This document shows, one piece after another, positions 45,992 through 59,407 of a stretch of DNA of 64,000 nt (its first letter is position 1; each line of letters starts with the position of its first letter). This stretch comes from Dendrocalamus latiflorus (Eukaryota > Streptophyta > Magnoliopsida > Poales > Poaceae). The position numbers were made by a program, and so were the translations under genes. The notes below the pieces were generated by a model. That model saw only the letters and a list, made by a program, of their open reading frames with translations, searched no databases and was not told the origin of the DNA. The stretch covers positions 3,441,360 to 3,505,359 of the forward strand of contig CM029631.1 in NCBI GenBank assembly GCA_017311315.1. The letters run 5' to 3'.

Positions 45992-48900
45992 TCAAGCCAG
46001 GTAGTTGTATATCTGGGGATTACTTCTCTCTCTCTCCAGGTACTCCCTATCGATTAAGCTCTCTATTCTTTTCTTCATATCCGCTGGCTTAATCGGGAAC
46101 TTGAGCTGAAAGGAGGGAAGCCGACGAGATAATAAGGTCAGATTGTGGCGCGAGGAAAAGAATATAGGCAATCAAGTCAATATTCCTTGCGTCACCTGCT
46201 GAAAAAGCTCAGTTATTAGAAGGGTGTGGCTGAGGGTTTTCCTTGTCTTCATTATTCGAACTATGGCAGCGTCAACCTGCATATAACCAAAAGAACAATG
46301 TCACATTACTCTCCGTGATCGCAATTCATCAAAGGGCCTGTTCTTTTCGACTGCGGCTTATGGCTTTTGGCTGAAATTTTTGAATTTTGGCTGTTTACGG
46401 TACAGATTACGGAGAGACAGATATTCACTTGCGATTTTGGCTGGTACAGATGTTGAGCTTTTAACGTGTAGATCGTTTAACTTGTAGACCCCGTTTTGAA
46501 AAAATATTCCGTTTAAAAGTTAGGTACTGTAGCAGAAGCCAAAAGCCACTTTTAAAAGCCCAAAAGAACACCCCCAAAGACATGATTGGTACATTAGTTT
46601 CTGCATAGAACGAAGTAGCAATGTGTTGTTTAAGTGGAAAAATAGGATGCACAACATATTAGTTAAGATAACACTAACTACAAGTCCTCCAAGGATAATT
46701 GATTGCATATGTACCAAAGATTTTACCGCCCATTCAATACAGTTAAACCATCAGATGTTTCTGTTCACAGATTTAGACAGTTAACGTACCTGATATTGAC
46801 GATCCTGGAATACTCTCTCAGTGGTGGTCGTGTTTTCTTCTACTGTCTCCTTCATCTGAATGGCATTCACCTGAAAGTACACAACAGCACATTAGTTAAG
46901 CTTGCTGACACCCTAGCTCAAATAAACCACCCCCACCCCACACAAATTAAGGGAACAAATAGTACCTTTATGCGATAAAGGGGAGCACTAAATTCTTCAT
47001 TAAACACAAATTCGTCCTTATCTTCTACATCTCGCCCTTTTGGCATCTGAAAATACAAATGACAACTAAAGAAGCTGCATACTGAAAATAGGTCAAAGAC
47101 AAAATAAAGAGCCATACCTTTTGAAGAACCCGAACTTTACCACATGCAAGTGATTGCAGCGTTCTTCTCAATTCTTTATCCTCAATTCCAGTTGAATCTT
47201 TGATGTCGAGGAAGCTTAGCTTTTGTGCGTCATTGAACAACATCAAAACCACACTCTAACAGAATGAATAAATCAGTAAAGTCTTAATTATTGGTCTCAG
47301 CTAGTTACCGCTATGATAAGCCACTGAAAAAATGTGGAAAAATAATCCCACCTGAAATAATGACACTGCAAGTTCCTTTTTACCTTTTGGGAACTCTGCT
47401 TTTAAGACACAGTGACCCAAAGAATTTTGCCACATCAGACGCCTTCCACTGTACTTACTCAAATAGAACTCTTTAAATATATCCTGTCCAAACAGGGGAA
47501 CCAAAGGATTAGATAAAAATTTCAGACAAGGTGGTATAGATATTTACTGCCACAATACCTAATCCCTAGAGACTAGCCCTCGACTAACCTGGTAGACATT
47601 AAGTTCATGTGGGAGTTTCACGTCCATTGGTGGATAGGTCGGCCAATATCTGCAATTCAACATATTTTATCAGTACTGCATATATAAGATAGTCAACATC
47701 AAGAGTTGCATGTTAGCATGCTCAGCAACCACAATAATCCATGGCATTCAGATACCAGCTACATGTTATGGACTATGAAGCCCATGTATTAGGTTTAGAC
47801 AACTGCCATATTAACGGATCAACGGATCGTGCTTCTAAGTGTGCGTAAATGTGACTAGGCAACTGTTACCTACCCTGTTGTAAGCACATGGACACTCATT
47901 TCAATGCCAGTTGGAAGCTTTGTCCTCGCCTGAGATGATTGCTTGAAAGAATCGTTGATTTCTTTGGATAATTCAATGTCCTAAGAACAGCAGAGAGTAC
48001 ATTACATTTTACAGGAGCACTGAATCCATGTAAAAGAGAATGATGATAACCTGTATGCTACCAATAGATACAACCATACAAGTATACAGGTTAACAACTC
48101 TAGAAATATATAGAAGACAAGTACTAGAAAAAGACAGGATACTAGAAAAACCAACATAGTGATAAAGAGCTATTGCTACCTTGAACATTCCCTCCAGCTT
48201 GTTGGTAAATTGACTTCCGCACTCAGTTTTGAGCTGCAAACAGAAACGTGTTGCTCAAGTATGTCACAATAAGTTGGATCACATGTAAAATGGCACCCTC
48301 AGAAAAGGAATCATTACTTTCGTAATCATTGATTTTTCAGCATCTATTGATGCACTCTTCCCCAGCAGCAATCTCTTAGCCAGATCCTTCTTGTAGAATG
48401 CCTCAAATACATCTTTCCCCTGTACATAATGAAAATACATTGCTTGTATTTACACTACAAAATAAAGTGAGTTTTTCATTTTAGGTTCACTGCCTTTAAT
48501 TCTCAGTAAACACATGTATACATTATGAACTGGTAATTTTCAAGGGGCTTCACTTATCCTAGAAGCCTCACAAGGTAGGCCTAGGCCAATCTAAGAATTC
48601 GATCTAGTGTCACCCTGTTTTGGAAGGCCCAAACCTATAGCATCATTCGGGGTTAAGATTAAACCCTCCCTAACAGGTCATCCACAAACCCATAAGCTGT
48701 TTTTCCTAATATGGTCACGATATGCAAAAGGCCAAAGGAAGCTTACTAGTAGATATTGATCAAGAAGAAATATAGTTGTATAAAATAGCTTAGTGACTTA
48801 CTTGTATATACCGGAACAAAACCAAAACTTTATCGAGTATTCCCTCCAGCTCTTCTTCTGAAGTACCTTTATTTCCAGCTCGAAGTTTCTCATCGAGAAA

Positions 48901-51900
48901 CTTTGCAATCAATTCAGCAGGGCGATTCTGTTGTTAGAGAAAAGGGTATGAGCCAAGTTTTCAACAAAAAACAGACAAAGAAAATTTACATGTTAAATAA
49001 GTTGTTTACACAAGTCCAACAAACACAAGCACCCAAATGTACACCAACATATCCGAAATATAAGAATCATGCTTTCTGTCTATCAGATCTTGCAACTGAC
49101 TGGAACATGACAGGAAACCAACATAAAACATGGTGTACGAGTAGTGTACAGCCCACCTTGCTAAAGCAATAGCAAGCATCAACACATGGAAAAACAAGCA
49201 ATGGCAGTGTTTAGCAAGACGTGAAAGGAAAGACTAACTATTACAGGAAAGAAAATTACAGGCACATTGTGACACTGCATACAAAAATAAACCTCACAGT
49301 GCTAACAATCGCTTTGAACAAATTCTTGCAGCGCTGGAGGGTGTCCTACATATGAAACTGCTCTCTCAAAAAGTAGATTGTTTTTTACTTTTCATAGTTT
49401 TAATGCAATACCTTGGTCATAATCTTTATAATAACATCGTTTTAAAACAATAATATCATGGGCGAATTTTTTTCAAGACAATCTAACGCCACTATTTCCA
49501 TATGGACAGCCCAGATACTTTTACATATATTAATGACCAGAGTTTCAAGTGTTGACTGCACAGGTATCACAACGACCTACATTTAGAGTCTAGAGACATA
49601 TTTAACTGAACATAACTCTTGAGTCTTGATGATAGTCTTCGTTACTACCCCATAATTCACAAATACTTGATGTCTGACCTTTTACAGTCTTTAAGATACA
49701 TCTTCAACATTTTTCCTTTTTTTCTATTTTGTTCGAAAGCTATCAAAGAACAGCAGTATGGAAATATTTTTCATGACGAATCTCACAAAAAAAATTGTAT
49801 GACCAATCTAAATATATAGCTACAAAGATATTTTTGGTCAAAAAAAACTCTACCGAAAGCTTCCCAAGATGACAAGAGGTAGTAATAAATATTTAACGCA
49901 AACAAATTAGAGGAAAAAAACAAGCACCAAAGGACTTTTATGGAAAATATTACACCAGACTACTTGTACAAGAAAATATCCTCTTAGTACTCAATAAAGA
50001 TCAAAAATATAGTCAAGCAGAATGATAAAATCTGGCCCACCTGGCGTAGATTGATAAGATGCTCGAATGACTCTTTTATGGTGTTGGAGAAAGCCTCGTT
50101 TTTGGCAAAACTTTCTTCCAATATTTTATCAAGAGATGCCTTGAATTCAAGAAGAAAGGGAACCAATTCTTTGTCCTTTTCTTCATCCATGGTAATGCCC
50201 TCACCTGTGCCCCGGATATATGAACTAAGTGCTTGCTTTAGCAACTCAATGGCATCAACCCTCTGGAAAAGGGTGTACATCCTTGAGAGGTCCTTTACAC
50301 GATTTGCTTCCATAAGCACTGTGAATCCCTGAACGAGACACCAAACATACACACCCACACAAAATAGAAAGAAGTCCATGAGTGGAGCAGCAGCTAAATT
50401 AGTTGTCCATCTAATACAATATTTTGATAAGTAAACATCATTATTGATCTATTGGTCTCATGGCCAACAAGGACAATACACTATCATGCTTGTTCAAGCA
50501 CATGTTCAAGCACATAACAGGTCTTGCAATTGTAAGAGCAGATGCTCACCTTCTCAAGAATTGCGGATGTGTGTCGATGTAGCAATTGTTTTTCTGTAGT
50601 TGCTATAAGTGGCCTCCTTGTGTTAGCTTCCAAATACAGAATACACCTTTCATGTTCTTCTTGCAACCTTGACTGCATATTTCATGTGCAATACCATCAG
50701 TTGCATGCTATACCTGACTTGGATAGTTCTATATGAACATAGCACATGGAGAATAAAAGAAATATATCATACCTCCACATGTTTCAGATAGTCTGGAATA
50801 TCACACTGTTGCAAATATTTGACACCTTCAGTAGCATAAAATTCAGATGTGCATTCGAGAAAGGGCTTTTCGAAACTCTCAGAATACATTCCAAGAGCAG
50901 TAAACATCTTCAGAAGATGACTAAGTAATGTCCTATCTATTGCTTCACCAAGCCTGATCAGGAAACAAGGGTAGCCATTGAGCAAACAATTTTCTGGTTA
51001 ATACAACTATGAATATTAGATGACACTGATCCTTTATGTTCACAATTACAAGTACATAAAATGGATCCGATACAAAAACTATGACTACGAGCTACAATAT
51101 CACACAAGATAATTAAAGCCCTGTATGCATATAACAGATGCAATAACCACAATTTTCTCAAGTGAAATGAACTTTTTTTTACTAATTACCCTTTGGTACA
51201 CAATATTCAATACATTGCATTTTTTTAAGTCTGACTGAATTAAGTATATTTTTTTGATTGCCCGTTCAACTCAGCAGAGCAGATACTATACTGTAGTAAA
51301 AGCAGGATCTCCAAAAAAATCCCAATTGAATCAAAATATGAAAAATGGGCTACAATTTTCCACATTAATATGTGGAGAAAGGCATAATACATTCAGTAAC
51401 AAATCTGAACCTCCACCCAAACAGATATCTGTATGAATTTGGATCACAATCAAATAGCTCTAAGCAAATAGATCACACATTTGTTAATATGAAGGGTGCT
51501 GAAACTGAGCAACATATGGATCATCAAGTATTGCAACATTCGAAAGAATACAGAGTTCAGAAGACATTAAGGATGGGGTGGGGGGAAAATACAAATATGA
51601 AGTATTCATGTTTTTCACTTGCAATGATAGTAGTTAGAATCATGACAGATCATAGGATTGTACAATCCAACAGGAATAGCATGATCCAGATTGGTCACAG
51701 GATTGAAATTTCAAAGGATTGTTAAAGGAGTTAATGATCAAACATAGGATTGGATCATGCTTAGGATTAGTCAAAAAACATTATACTACTGTAATACTTT
51801 AGGGAATATGAAACTATCTATTGTCGATTTGATCAGTATTGATTTAAGTTGTTTTTAAGTTAAAATGGACAGATCCAATCAAACATAAAATTGATTGTGC

Positions 51901-53910
51901 AGGACTACAGTTAGTACTAACAAATTATAGCATGCTGTGCATATTCCTGATTCCTGAAGAGCAGGCATACCTCTCGCTCTCAATCAACCTTAGAAGACCG
52001 GTAACAGTTTTGTGTTCAATCTCCGGAGACAGCGATAGATGCTTACGGAACAGCTGCAACCCCATATCCCATACTGAACAAATATTTGCAACATTCTTGA
52101 CATATTTTACATCAAGAAGTAAAGCAATACCACGAATAATCAACATTTGATCACAAAAATCTTGCCATGTTTTTTGCACCAGAGACAAAAATACAACCAA
52201 ATCTGGACTTTGACCCACTAATGCTGATATTTTTGCTGATATGTGTATTTCACATTCTTTCTTGATGCGTTCGTATAGATTTGCCCCTAGCTTGTGTAGA
52301 CAAAGATCACCAGCAGCCTACAGTGAAGAAAAAAGTACCAACTTCTTAATAACTAATGTGGGATCATCAAACCTTATGATGTAAGCAACAGAAAAATAAC
52401 CTGATAAAGTTTCTCAACATCACAGGAAAGCTTCTGCTTGAGAAATATAGCAGTAATAGCATCCTTCAAAATTACCCACGTATCCTCCTCAAAGTTCGTT
52501 GGCAATTTTGGCTGACCTAATACATGAAAGACAGATTGGATGATAATAAACAAAAAACCTAATCCAGATGGAACTAAATTGATGGTGTTTATACGAACTA
52601 AAAAATGCAGAAAGAACATCCCAAAAAGAGCCCAAGAGCCTCTTTTAGTCTTATCTTAGAAAGACCATCTAATAAATTCGCTTATACAGGTTAATTATGA
52701 TTTTGGTAGTGAGCAGTGACTGTTGCAGATAATATAAATGATATGGAAAATGGATAGATATTGAGGTTGAAGAAAACACTACAACATCCATGGTGCAGAG
52801 GCAAACTTTTAGCTTTCTCCCGATAGTTTAAAAAAGATGAGATCTCGTTTGAAAATATTGGATATGCCAAGCATAGCTTCTAATAAATGCTGACAGTCAC
52901 ACCCAACATAGCTTTTTAGTGACGAGTTGCGAGCAATCTAGCTAGAATCCAGCTCACATAGTGTGATACAACCAAGCAAGGAGCAGAAATAAATGAGAAG
53001 AATACAATTATACCCAAGCTCATTCGTCAAATGCGTCAAGAACAACAAAAGTGTCACATTTACTACAGAATATCCTTAGCATACAATTACAGTTTACACC
53101 CACCAAAGCAAGCCCATATAAACGAACAATTACCAGGAATTTTACATACACGAACATGTACAGAGCAATTAAAAGCATGGTATTAGTGCACAAAACCTTA
53201 TATTCTCCTAGCAATCGCCATTTTTTTTCAAAAATAGTGTGCAGATCTAGCTAATTCCCTTGTGACAAGCAACAACATACCTAGGCACGTCAATGAGAGG
53301 GAAACAGCACTGGGAGATTGGTTCGCAAAAAAGACAGTCGCTACTGCAATCCCTTGCTACTACCAGAATTTAATCGTAACATCACATGCAACGTAAAACG
53401 GTTTGTGGCTACCCAGCAAGTGAACTAGTAACACTAACCGAAACAATAGAATACACCCCTCAATTGCTACTACAACTCTACAAGCCCCTCGGTGATGACT
53501 AGTCACACGCACAGCGAGCAATTCCAGAGAGAGAGGGAGGGACGGAGGGGGAGAGAGAGAGAGGCACCTATTTTGATGCGGAGGGGCTTGCGGGTGGCGG
53601 CGGAGGGCTGGGGGAGCGTGGCCTTCTTCCGGAAGAGGTTGGCGGCGACTCCCGAGGGGGCCGATGCGCTGGGAGCGGGGAGCTCGTCCTGATCGGCGAG
53701 CACCATCTCCGCGTCCTCCTCGCCGTTGGTGCGGCCACCGCTACGGGCGGCGACGGCCGCGACCGCGGAGTCCAGGTGGAGCCCGTTCTTCTCAGTGGGC
53801 CCGGCGGAGGAGGAGGCGGCTGGGAGCTTGGCCTTCTTCATGTGCGGCGGCGCGGGGGAGGAGGGGGGGGAGAAGGGCCGCTTGGGGGCGGTGGCGTGGG
53901 GGTGAGACAT
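45992..53910 (-). CDS. Cullin-4, scaffold of CRL4 E3 ubiquitin ligases
   Basis: CUL4 binds DDB1-DCAF substrate receptors at its N-terminus and RBX1 at its C-terminus to ubiquitinate nuclear targets. The 17 exons in transcript order: 53568-53910, 52401-52516, 51971-52317, 50773-50953, 50550-50672, 50041-50328, 48802-48927, 48318-48419, 48180-48233, 47874-47980, 47589-47649, 47352-47483, 47118-47255, 46966-47046, 46790-46870, 46196-46276, 45992-46105. Phases agree and sum to 2,475 nt (824 residues), fitting plant CUL4. Landmarks are a Ser/Ala/Pro-rich N-terminus with KRPFSPPSSPAPPHMKKAKL, LPTNFEEDTWVILKDAI, GKDVFEAFYKKDLAKRLLLG, TECGSQFTNKLEGMFKDIEL, MPKGRDVEDKDEFVFNEEF and NAIQMKETVEENTTTTERVF. 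The NEDD8 site region is IVRIMKTRKTLSH (Lys in VRIMK), and the C-terminus is REYLERERSNPQIYNYLA. The start is the first ATG before this conserved N-terminus. All introns look GT-AG. Confidence 0.96.
46334..46575. mobile_element. MITE of the GGGCCTGTTCTTTT family in CUL4 intron 15
   Basis: The left end GGGCCTGTTCTTTT and the reverse-complemented right end GGGGGTGTTCTTTT are flanked by AAA on both sides. It carries GTTTAAAAGTTAGGTACTGTA internally, shared with the copies at 3621-3864 and 61524-61758. Confidence 0.7.
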
Positions 53911-54398
53911 GAATCAGATGCCGAAGGGCATGGCGCGGCGGCGGCGGCGGCGATGCTGGGGGATGGGGCGGGGCAGTGGCCGGCGCGAGGGTTTTGGGGC
54001 GAGCCGGCGGGGAGGAGGTGCGGAGGGGAGAAGGGACTAGAGAACCAGCGGAAGAGATCGGGTCGGGAAATTGGGGGAGGAGGGTTTCGCCTTCCTTTTT
54101 CCTTTTCCTTTTCCTTTTCTTTTCCTTTTTCTTTATGTGGGATTTGGGAGCGTGTAGCCGTGCAGCGGTGTAGGTGTGCAACTGTTGGCCTGTAGTTCGA
54201 TGCAGCCCAATTACCATGCCTTCTACGGTATGTTTGGTTTATGCCCAAATCAATCCTATTAAAATTTAGGTAGATTAAAACAAAGGTATAACTAAAAGTT
54301 GGTATAGTGAGTCTATTTAAATTGTAACTATGCCAATATAGCCAAAAATTTTCAAGATATAAGTGATATGTAGGTCTTATATGGAATCTATTTTTTTA

Positions 54399-54401
<3 letters not shown>
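53911..54401 (-). other. CUL4 5' UTR/promoter region
   Basis: GC-rich sequence to about 54080 fits a 5' UTR. A pyrimidine tract of TTTTCC-type repeats lies at about 54093-54130 on the + strand (AAGG/AAAGG-rich on the coding strand). Beyond 54230 the sequence turns AT-rich and repeat-like. Confidence 0.5.

Positions 54402-54493
<92 letters not shown>
54402..54493. repeat. (AT)n microsatellite
   Basis: About 92 bp of uninterrupted AT dinucleotides. Confidence 0.97.
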
Positions 54494-54495
<2 letters not shown>

Positions 54496-55477
54496 TGTTA
54501 TATTGATTAAATTGCAAGAAATACAATGATTCAAACAAATCGCAAATCAGACACATAGTTTAGAAGATATTATCATTTGAAGTTTGTTAATAAAAAATGA
54601 AAGCATTAAAACAACCACTCACATGATGCCATGTCATGTCTTGCCTCACCAATTTTTTGGCGAGCAAATCTACTGCCCAAAAACAGCCCAACATTTGCGT
54701 TACACTGCCAAATTTTTTAGGGCGCGCCAAATTTTTGGTGACAATTCAAACGCTAACTATATCATCAAGACATGTCAATATTTTAGTTTGGCACATTTGG
54801 GTAACAATCCAAACACATAATCTTGTGATTACTTATCTTTGTTGTACAAAAAAGTAACTACAAAGTTTTGATCTTAGTCATCTACAAAGTCAGCACAAGT
54901 ATTCTTTATCCGCAGTTACACATTACATGTGCTAATTGGCTAGTAAAATATGTTACCATTGCGAAGAATTCTCCCTCTATGAGCACATCTCTCATGTTGG
55001 TTGTCATTTTTTACCCAATAAAATTAGAACCGAGTAAGATTTGGCCTAGTTTATCGATATTGTTGGTGTAATGTAAATCGTATTGGCAAACTAAACCATT
55101 TGGTCGACCACACCCAACATTGCTAGGCCAGTTAGCTTCCCTTTTATTTTCAATCGATTTGAAACCAACCGTATTGGCGGCCTTTTGTCAAGCTAATGGG
55201 TGGAGTTTTTTCGCTTATGACTTGATTGGTTTTGTTTGCACCTTATTACTACTAGATACTAGCTTGCTTTTGTGTTGTCTGTCTTGGCACAGATATCATA
55301 CTGAGTTTATCAATTACAAAAATGAGATATTCATGATTGGCAGATACCATGGTCATCGAATTGTTCTTTTGGTGCTATGTAGTTGTTGTGGCTGTTGAAT
55401 CAGGTTTAGACCATGTTCAGTTATGTGCACTAGGGAACATGTTCGTCGATATCGAATTGGGACCCGCCTTATTGAGG
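54494..55477. other. Intergenic DNA, no gene seen
   Basis: AT-rich, with short duplicated phrases such as GCCAAATTTTTTAGG and GCCAAATTTTTGGTG near 54705-54740 that suggest a decayed repeat. No coding or RNA gene recognised. Confidence 0.4.
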
Positions 55478-55778
55478 GGGCATTCATATTGGCTTTTGCT
55501 GATAGCCTTTTAACCGTGACTTATGGCTTTTGACTGAAAATAAATAGTAATGGCTAAAAGATGTGGTTTTTAGAATGAAGGGCGAGCGCTGGAAAAAGTG
55601 ATGGAGAGATACGTGCGTGTGACTGGAGCGAGTGGAGTGGGCTGTGTGATGCACCCGTGACCTCTGTCTTATCCCCGGAGTGAGACGATAGCGAGAGAAG
55701 TGGAAAAGCTATTTTGAAAAGCCAGGTATTTGTATTAGCTTTTGGCTTTTCTAAGCAGAAACTAATACGAACATGACC
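55478..55778. mobile_element. MITE-like element related to the GGCTTATGGCTTTTGGCTG repeats
   Basis: The ends GGGCATTCATATTGGCTTTT and, reverse-complemented, AGGTCATGTTCGTATTAGTT are imperfect inverted repeats. Internal GACTTATGGCTTTTGACTG and GAAAAGCCAGGTATTTG echo the family at 46334-46575. No target duplication was read. Confidence 0.5.
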
Positions 55779-56371
55779 TAAGCAAGATCTTTGCCCCAAT
55801 TGATCTATAATAGGTGAGATTGTTGTATTAGCGTGATCTTTGTTGAATGTTGATAGTTTTAATGTAATTGATATTTTCTGTATATTACTAATTTGTTCCA
55901 ATCAGCACTCCCTTGTTTGCAAAAGGTACAATGTTGAGATTTTTTGATACAGATATACTTTTCCTTTACCTACTTTTTTTATATATTGATACCTAAACTT
56001 TCTTTGTTTTTGTAGATTGAAGTGTGTATGTACCGAAACCTTTCTTGGAGAAAATCATCATACCATGCCTTGGATTGTCTGGCTCTCTTTATCGAGTAAT
56101 ATAATCCACATTTTCAAATAGTATGTGTGCTACTTTGAAATTATAAAAATAGACTGGATATTTCAGTACCTTGTAATCCATACATATGATCATTCATGGG
56201 ACACAGCTATTTGTAAAGTTGTAGATTTTGACTATATACATTTGTAAATATTTCAACATTTTTTCTGTAAATTTTAAAGTTTAAACATGCCACAAGAATC
56301 TACAAATGTCGGAATGGCCACGGCCCAGGATCTAGTTATCCAAAATATGGCACAGCTATACGAAACACTTC
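55779..56371. other. Intergenic DNA, no gene seen
   Basis: AT-rich sequence with no recognisable feature. Confidence 0.5.
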
Positions 56372-57944
56372 GGGTGTGTTTGGTTGGGTGGATGGGATGG
56401 GATGGGATGGGATGATCCAGGATTTGGTGGGATGGGATGGTTCAGGATTTGGCGGGATGGGATGATCTAAAATCCTATTTGGTTGGATGAATGGGATGAT
56501 GCATATTATTGTTTGGTTAGTGAGATGAGGGTGGATAGGATGAGCCAATTTTGTTATTGGTTGGGTAAACAAAGGCGAATGAGATGTATTGCGATAACCC
56601 TCTGGTGAGATTACCTTGCATTCTCAGACCGACGGGCAAGCAAAGCCTAAACTATAATTTGTAATCAATACAACTTGAGACGCAATTAGTTTACAAAGAT
56701 AGTGAATCATTTGGGATATTGAAATTATCTGGTCCAAAAGCACTAAATGTTTGCACCTAGTTAACAACACGGAAAGCACATAGGAATTGAAATTATTTGT
56801 TGGATACAACAATATGCAATGAGATTTCTCACTTTCTCTTCCAAGCTATTTATCGGACTTGAAGAAATGCTAGCACTAAAACTAACATACTTTAATAGTG
56901 GAACTGCAAATTACCACAAGGATATAATAAAGGAACAATCTTTTGACGAGAAATAACTTTTGTAGCATTATATAAGGAATATTGATCAATTTGACATCTT
57001 CGCACTAAATACAAATCAACATATGAGATCAAAATGAAAGATCATTTGCTACTGTTAAAACCTTTCAGTATGCCATCTCATGTTTCCCACCACATAAAAC
57101 TGTGAGATTAATTTAATGCTATTGCTGGGCATATCTATAATGCAACAAAAATGACCATTTACCCTTATGTTTTTCAGCAACCATAGAATATTGTCAGAAA
57201 CCGCACAAGAAATTAAACATTTTTTGTGCTTATGCTCAACAGCAACATTCAGTCTTTCGATGATAAAGCAACTGAGCCAGCGAGACAGGGGCACACCTCT
57301 ACTGCGGAGACAGTGGAGGACGTTCCACGCCTCATCGGAGATCATGGACTCCTTGAACCTAAACCGCTTTGTGCTCACCTTCTTCCACTCTGGCCCCGTC
57401 TGCCCCGCCTATAGAGATCCCTACCCCATTTGGTAAGCAAGTGGACACATGGGACTATGGGAGTGTCACAATTAGACTAGCATAGCCACACGAGGAGCGG
57501 GAGACTTACCAATGAAAACAGAGGCGAAGGTGGTGGAGGGGTTGGAGTTCGAGGGTGGGAGGGAAGGTGACGGAGATGCGAGTGTGGCGAGCAGGGAGGG
57601 CACAATGCAGCTGGACCAGGAGAGTGCATCGAGGCCGATAGTAGCGACGAAGCGCAGCGCCATTGGGATGAGAAGAAGCCGACACTGATGCGCATGCGAG
57701 TGGGCATGGGAGGTGAGTGGAACGAGTGGATGGGGTCACAAGAGGGCACGAATGTCGGATGGACAGGCTCATTTGGCAATTTTCCTCACACTGTGCCATT
57801 CAGGATTTGGAGCGAATATTTGATCTGGGCGGATGGTTCCATTAGGGATGATTTTATCCCATCCAATGAACTAAATACAGGGACAACTAAAAAAATTGGA
57901 CGGGACCTTCCCATCCATGCCCATCCCATCATCCAAACACACCC
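56372..57944. mobile_element. Terminal-inverted-repeat element, about 1.57 kb, superfamily unknown
   Basis: The ends GGGTGTGTTTGGTTGGG and, reverse-complemented, GGGTGTGTTTGGATGATGGG are followed inward by repeated GGATGGGATG on the left and its complement on the right. Inside, 57055-57378 and 57472-57799 are open on the minus strand. No clean target duplication was seen (TTC left, TTA right). It may be a non-autonomous element that captured host DNA, or a decayed autonomous one. Confidence 0.65.
57055..57378 (-). pseudogene. Unidentified 107-codon frame inside a TIR element
   Basis: Starts MSTKRFRFKESMISDEAWNV and continues LHCLRSRGVPLSRWLS. It is a plausible coding fragment by composition, but I do not recognise it. 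A further minus-strand frame lies upstream at 57472-57663 (MALRFVATIGLDALSW...). They could be exons of one captured gene; no function is proposed. Confidence 0.3.
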
Positions 57945-58250
57945 TTAAAGTGCAGCCCAACACAGCACCACACACGAAAAATAAATAAAAGAGTAAAGTA
58001 CACATTGTCCACCCCTAAATTTGTCACGTTGATTCACTTAGGTTCCTAAACTTTGAAACTGCATATTCATATATCTAAATTTGTTTAAGTGAGTCAGTAT
58101 ATGTCCCAAGGATGATTCGTAGGGCTTGACCGCTAACGTGTAGCCTTGACTGACGCTAATGTGGAGTTCATGTACGTTTCACATGACCAGCCAAGTGGAC
58201 ACTAGTGTTTGCATTAAGCCCCTTGGATTTTCTCACCCCTGCTCATTCCA

Positions 58251-58622
58251 TCACCTTCCATTCACACGACTATGCATTCCATGAGCTCCTAAGGTGATCG
58301 ACGAGTTGGAGGTGATCGACCCTAGGTTGTAGGCGTTGACTGTAGGTGAAGGAGGATGGAGATGTGAGTTGAATCGAGTCCAGGCGAGTCGAATTAAAAG
58401 AAAAATGACTGAAATCAGAACGAAAGAATTGTGCACAACAAATCCAAACACCAACTCACTTAGTGATTCAGGGCACTTGAAAAAATTACATTCCGGATTG
58501 TCTCTGGTTTTGGAAATCAACTGCAACACCTCTCTCTCCTCGTAGCTTGGGCACTGGATTAATGGTAGTGCCCTTTCCCCCCTCCGACGGTTTGTCGTAA
58601 AGGAGCTTGATGCCGCGGTCAT
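58251..58622 (-). pseudogene. Degenerate GRF-type zinc-finger fragment inside the TIR element
   Basis: The minus-strand frame contains ALPLIQCPSYEEREVLQLI and SKTRDNPECNFFKCPE, which align by eye to the plant GRF zinc finger (Cys-Pro-x-Cys ... NPGRxFYKCP). The second Cys and the GR of NPGR are lost. It is probably a captured and decayed copy; the rest of the frame has no recognisable domain. Confidence 0.55.
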
Positions 58623-58825
58623 GGAGATGGAACACGTGACTGATGGGCAAAGGAACGGGGAATTAAGGATTTTAGAGAGGTTGGTCTTAGGGCTACTATG
58701 AATTAAAATGAGAATTTAGGTCTTAGGGTTTTAATCCTCACTAACTCAATTCAATATTTTATGAGAACTTAAGTATAGAAAAACCAATCTACAAATAACG
58801 TGCAAAATCATATCGGTGGTGATCA

Positions 58826-59072
58826 GTTGGGCTTTTTTTGGTGGCTTATGACTGAAAGCACTGTAGCTGGCTGAAAAAACACTGTAGCTGACAGAGGCTT
58901 ATTTAGCGTAATTAAATTTTAAAAAATTTAAAAATATAAAGAATATGTTAGCCTATTACGTATAATACAAACAAATACGGGAAAAAAGATCCGGCAAAAA
59001 AGCACAAAATTTTTTTCAAAAAAGACGAAATTTGTGAATAGTGAAAAATAAGCCGGAAGCTTAAGCCGAATT
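58826..59072. mobile_element. Small MITE nested in the TIR element
   Basis: It begins GTTGGGCTTTTTTTGG and ends CTTAAGCCGAATT, with GATCA on both sides (58821-58825, 59073-59077). Internal GTGGCTTATGACTG and CACTGTAGCTG link it loosely to the GGGC...TTTTGG MITE family. The inverted repeats are imperfect. Confidence 0.55.
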
Positions 59073-59407
59073 GATCAGGATCATTTCACTCTCACACCAC
59101 CATGATAGCATTGATTAAGTCTATATGTTAGTGGTTAAGTACAATGAATCGTACTTATGATCTGGACTGATCCACTTAAATAAATTTAGATACATGAATC
59201 TGTAATTTAAAATTTAGATATTTAAGTGAACTAGCGTGCTAAGTTTAGAGATAACCAGTATATTTTACTCAAATAAAAAATCACATCCCCTGGTCGCACC
59301 ATTTCGCTTCGTCTTCCCCGGCAAAAAAACCAAGCTCCCGCACAAACCCTCCCCAAAAATTCAAACCCCACCGCCCCCTCCCCTTACCCCAACCGCACGA
59401 CCCGACC

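Larger units (their letters stand above)
57991..59270. mobile_element. TIR element, about 1.28 kb, Mutator-like, carrying a GRF fragment
   Basis: The ends GAGTAAAGTACACATTGTCC and, reverse-complemented, GAGTAAAATATACTGGTTATC share further inner similarity (CTAAA...GTTCACTTA). They are flanked by AAATAAAA on both sides (57983-57990, 59271-59278), an 8-bp or imperfect 9-bp duplication. It ends only about 140 bp before the start codon of the GRF/CCHC gene. Confidence 0.72.

Noticed and set aside
53791..54248. Open frames upstream of and overlapping CUL4 exon 1
   Set aside because: Overlapping frames in GC-rich 5' sequence; only the frame starting at 53910 continues into conserved CUL4 text.
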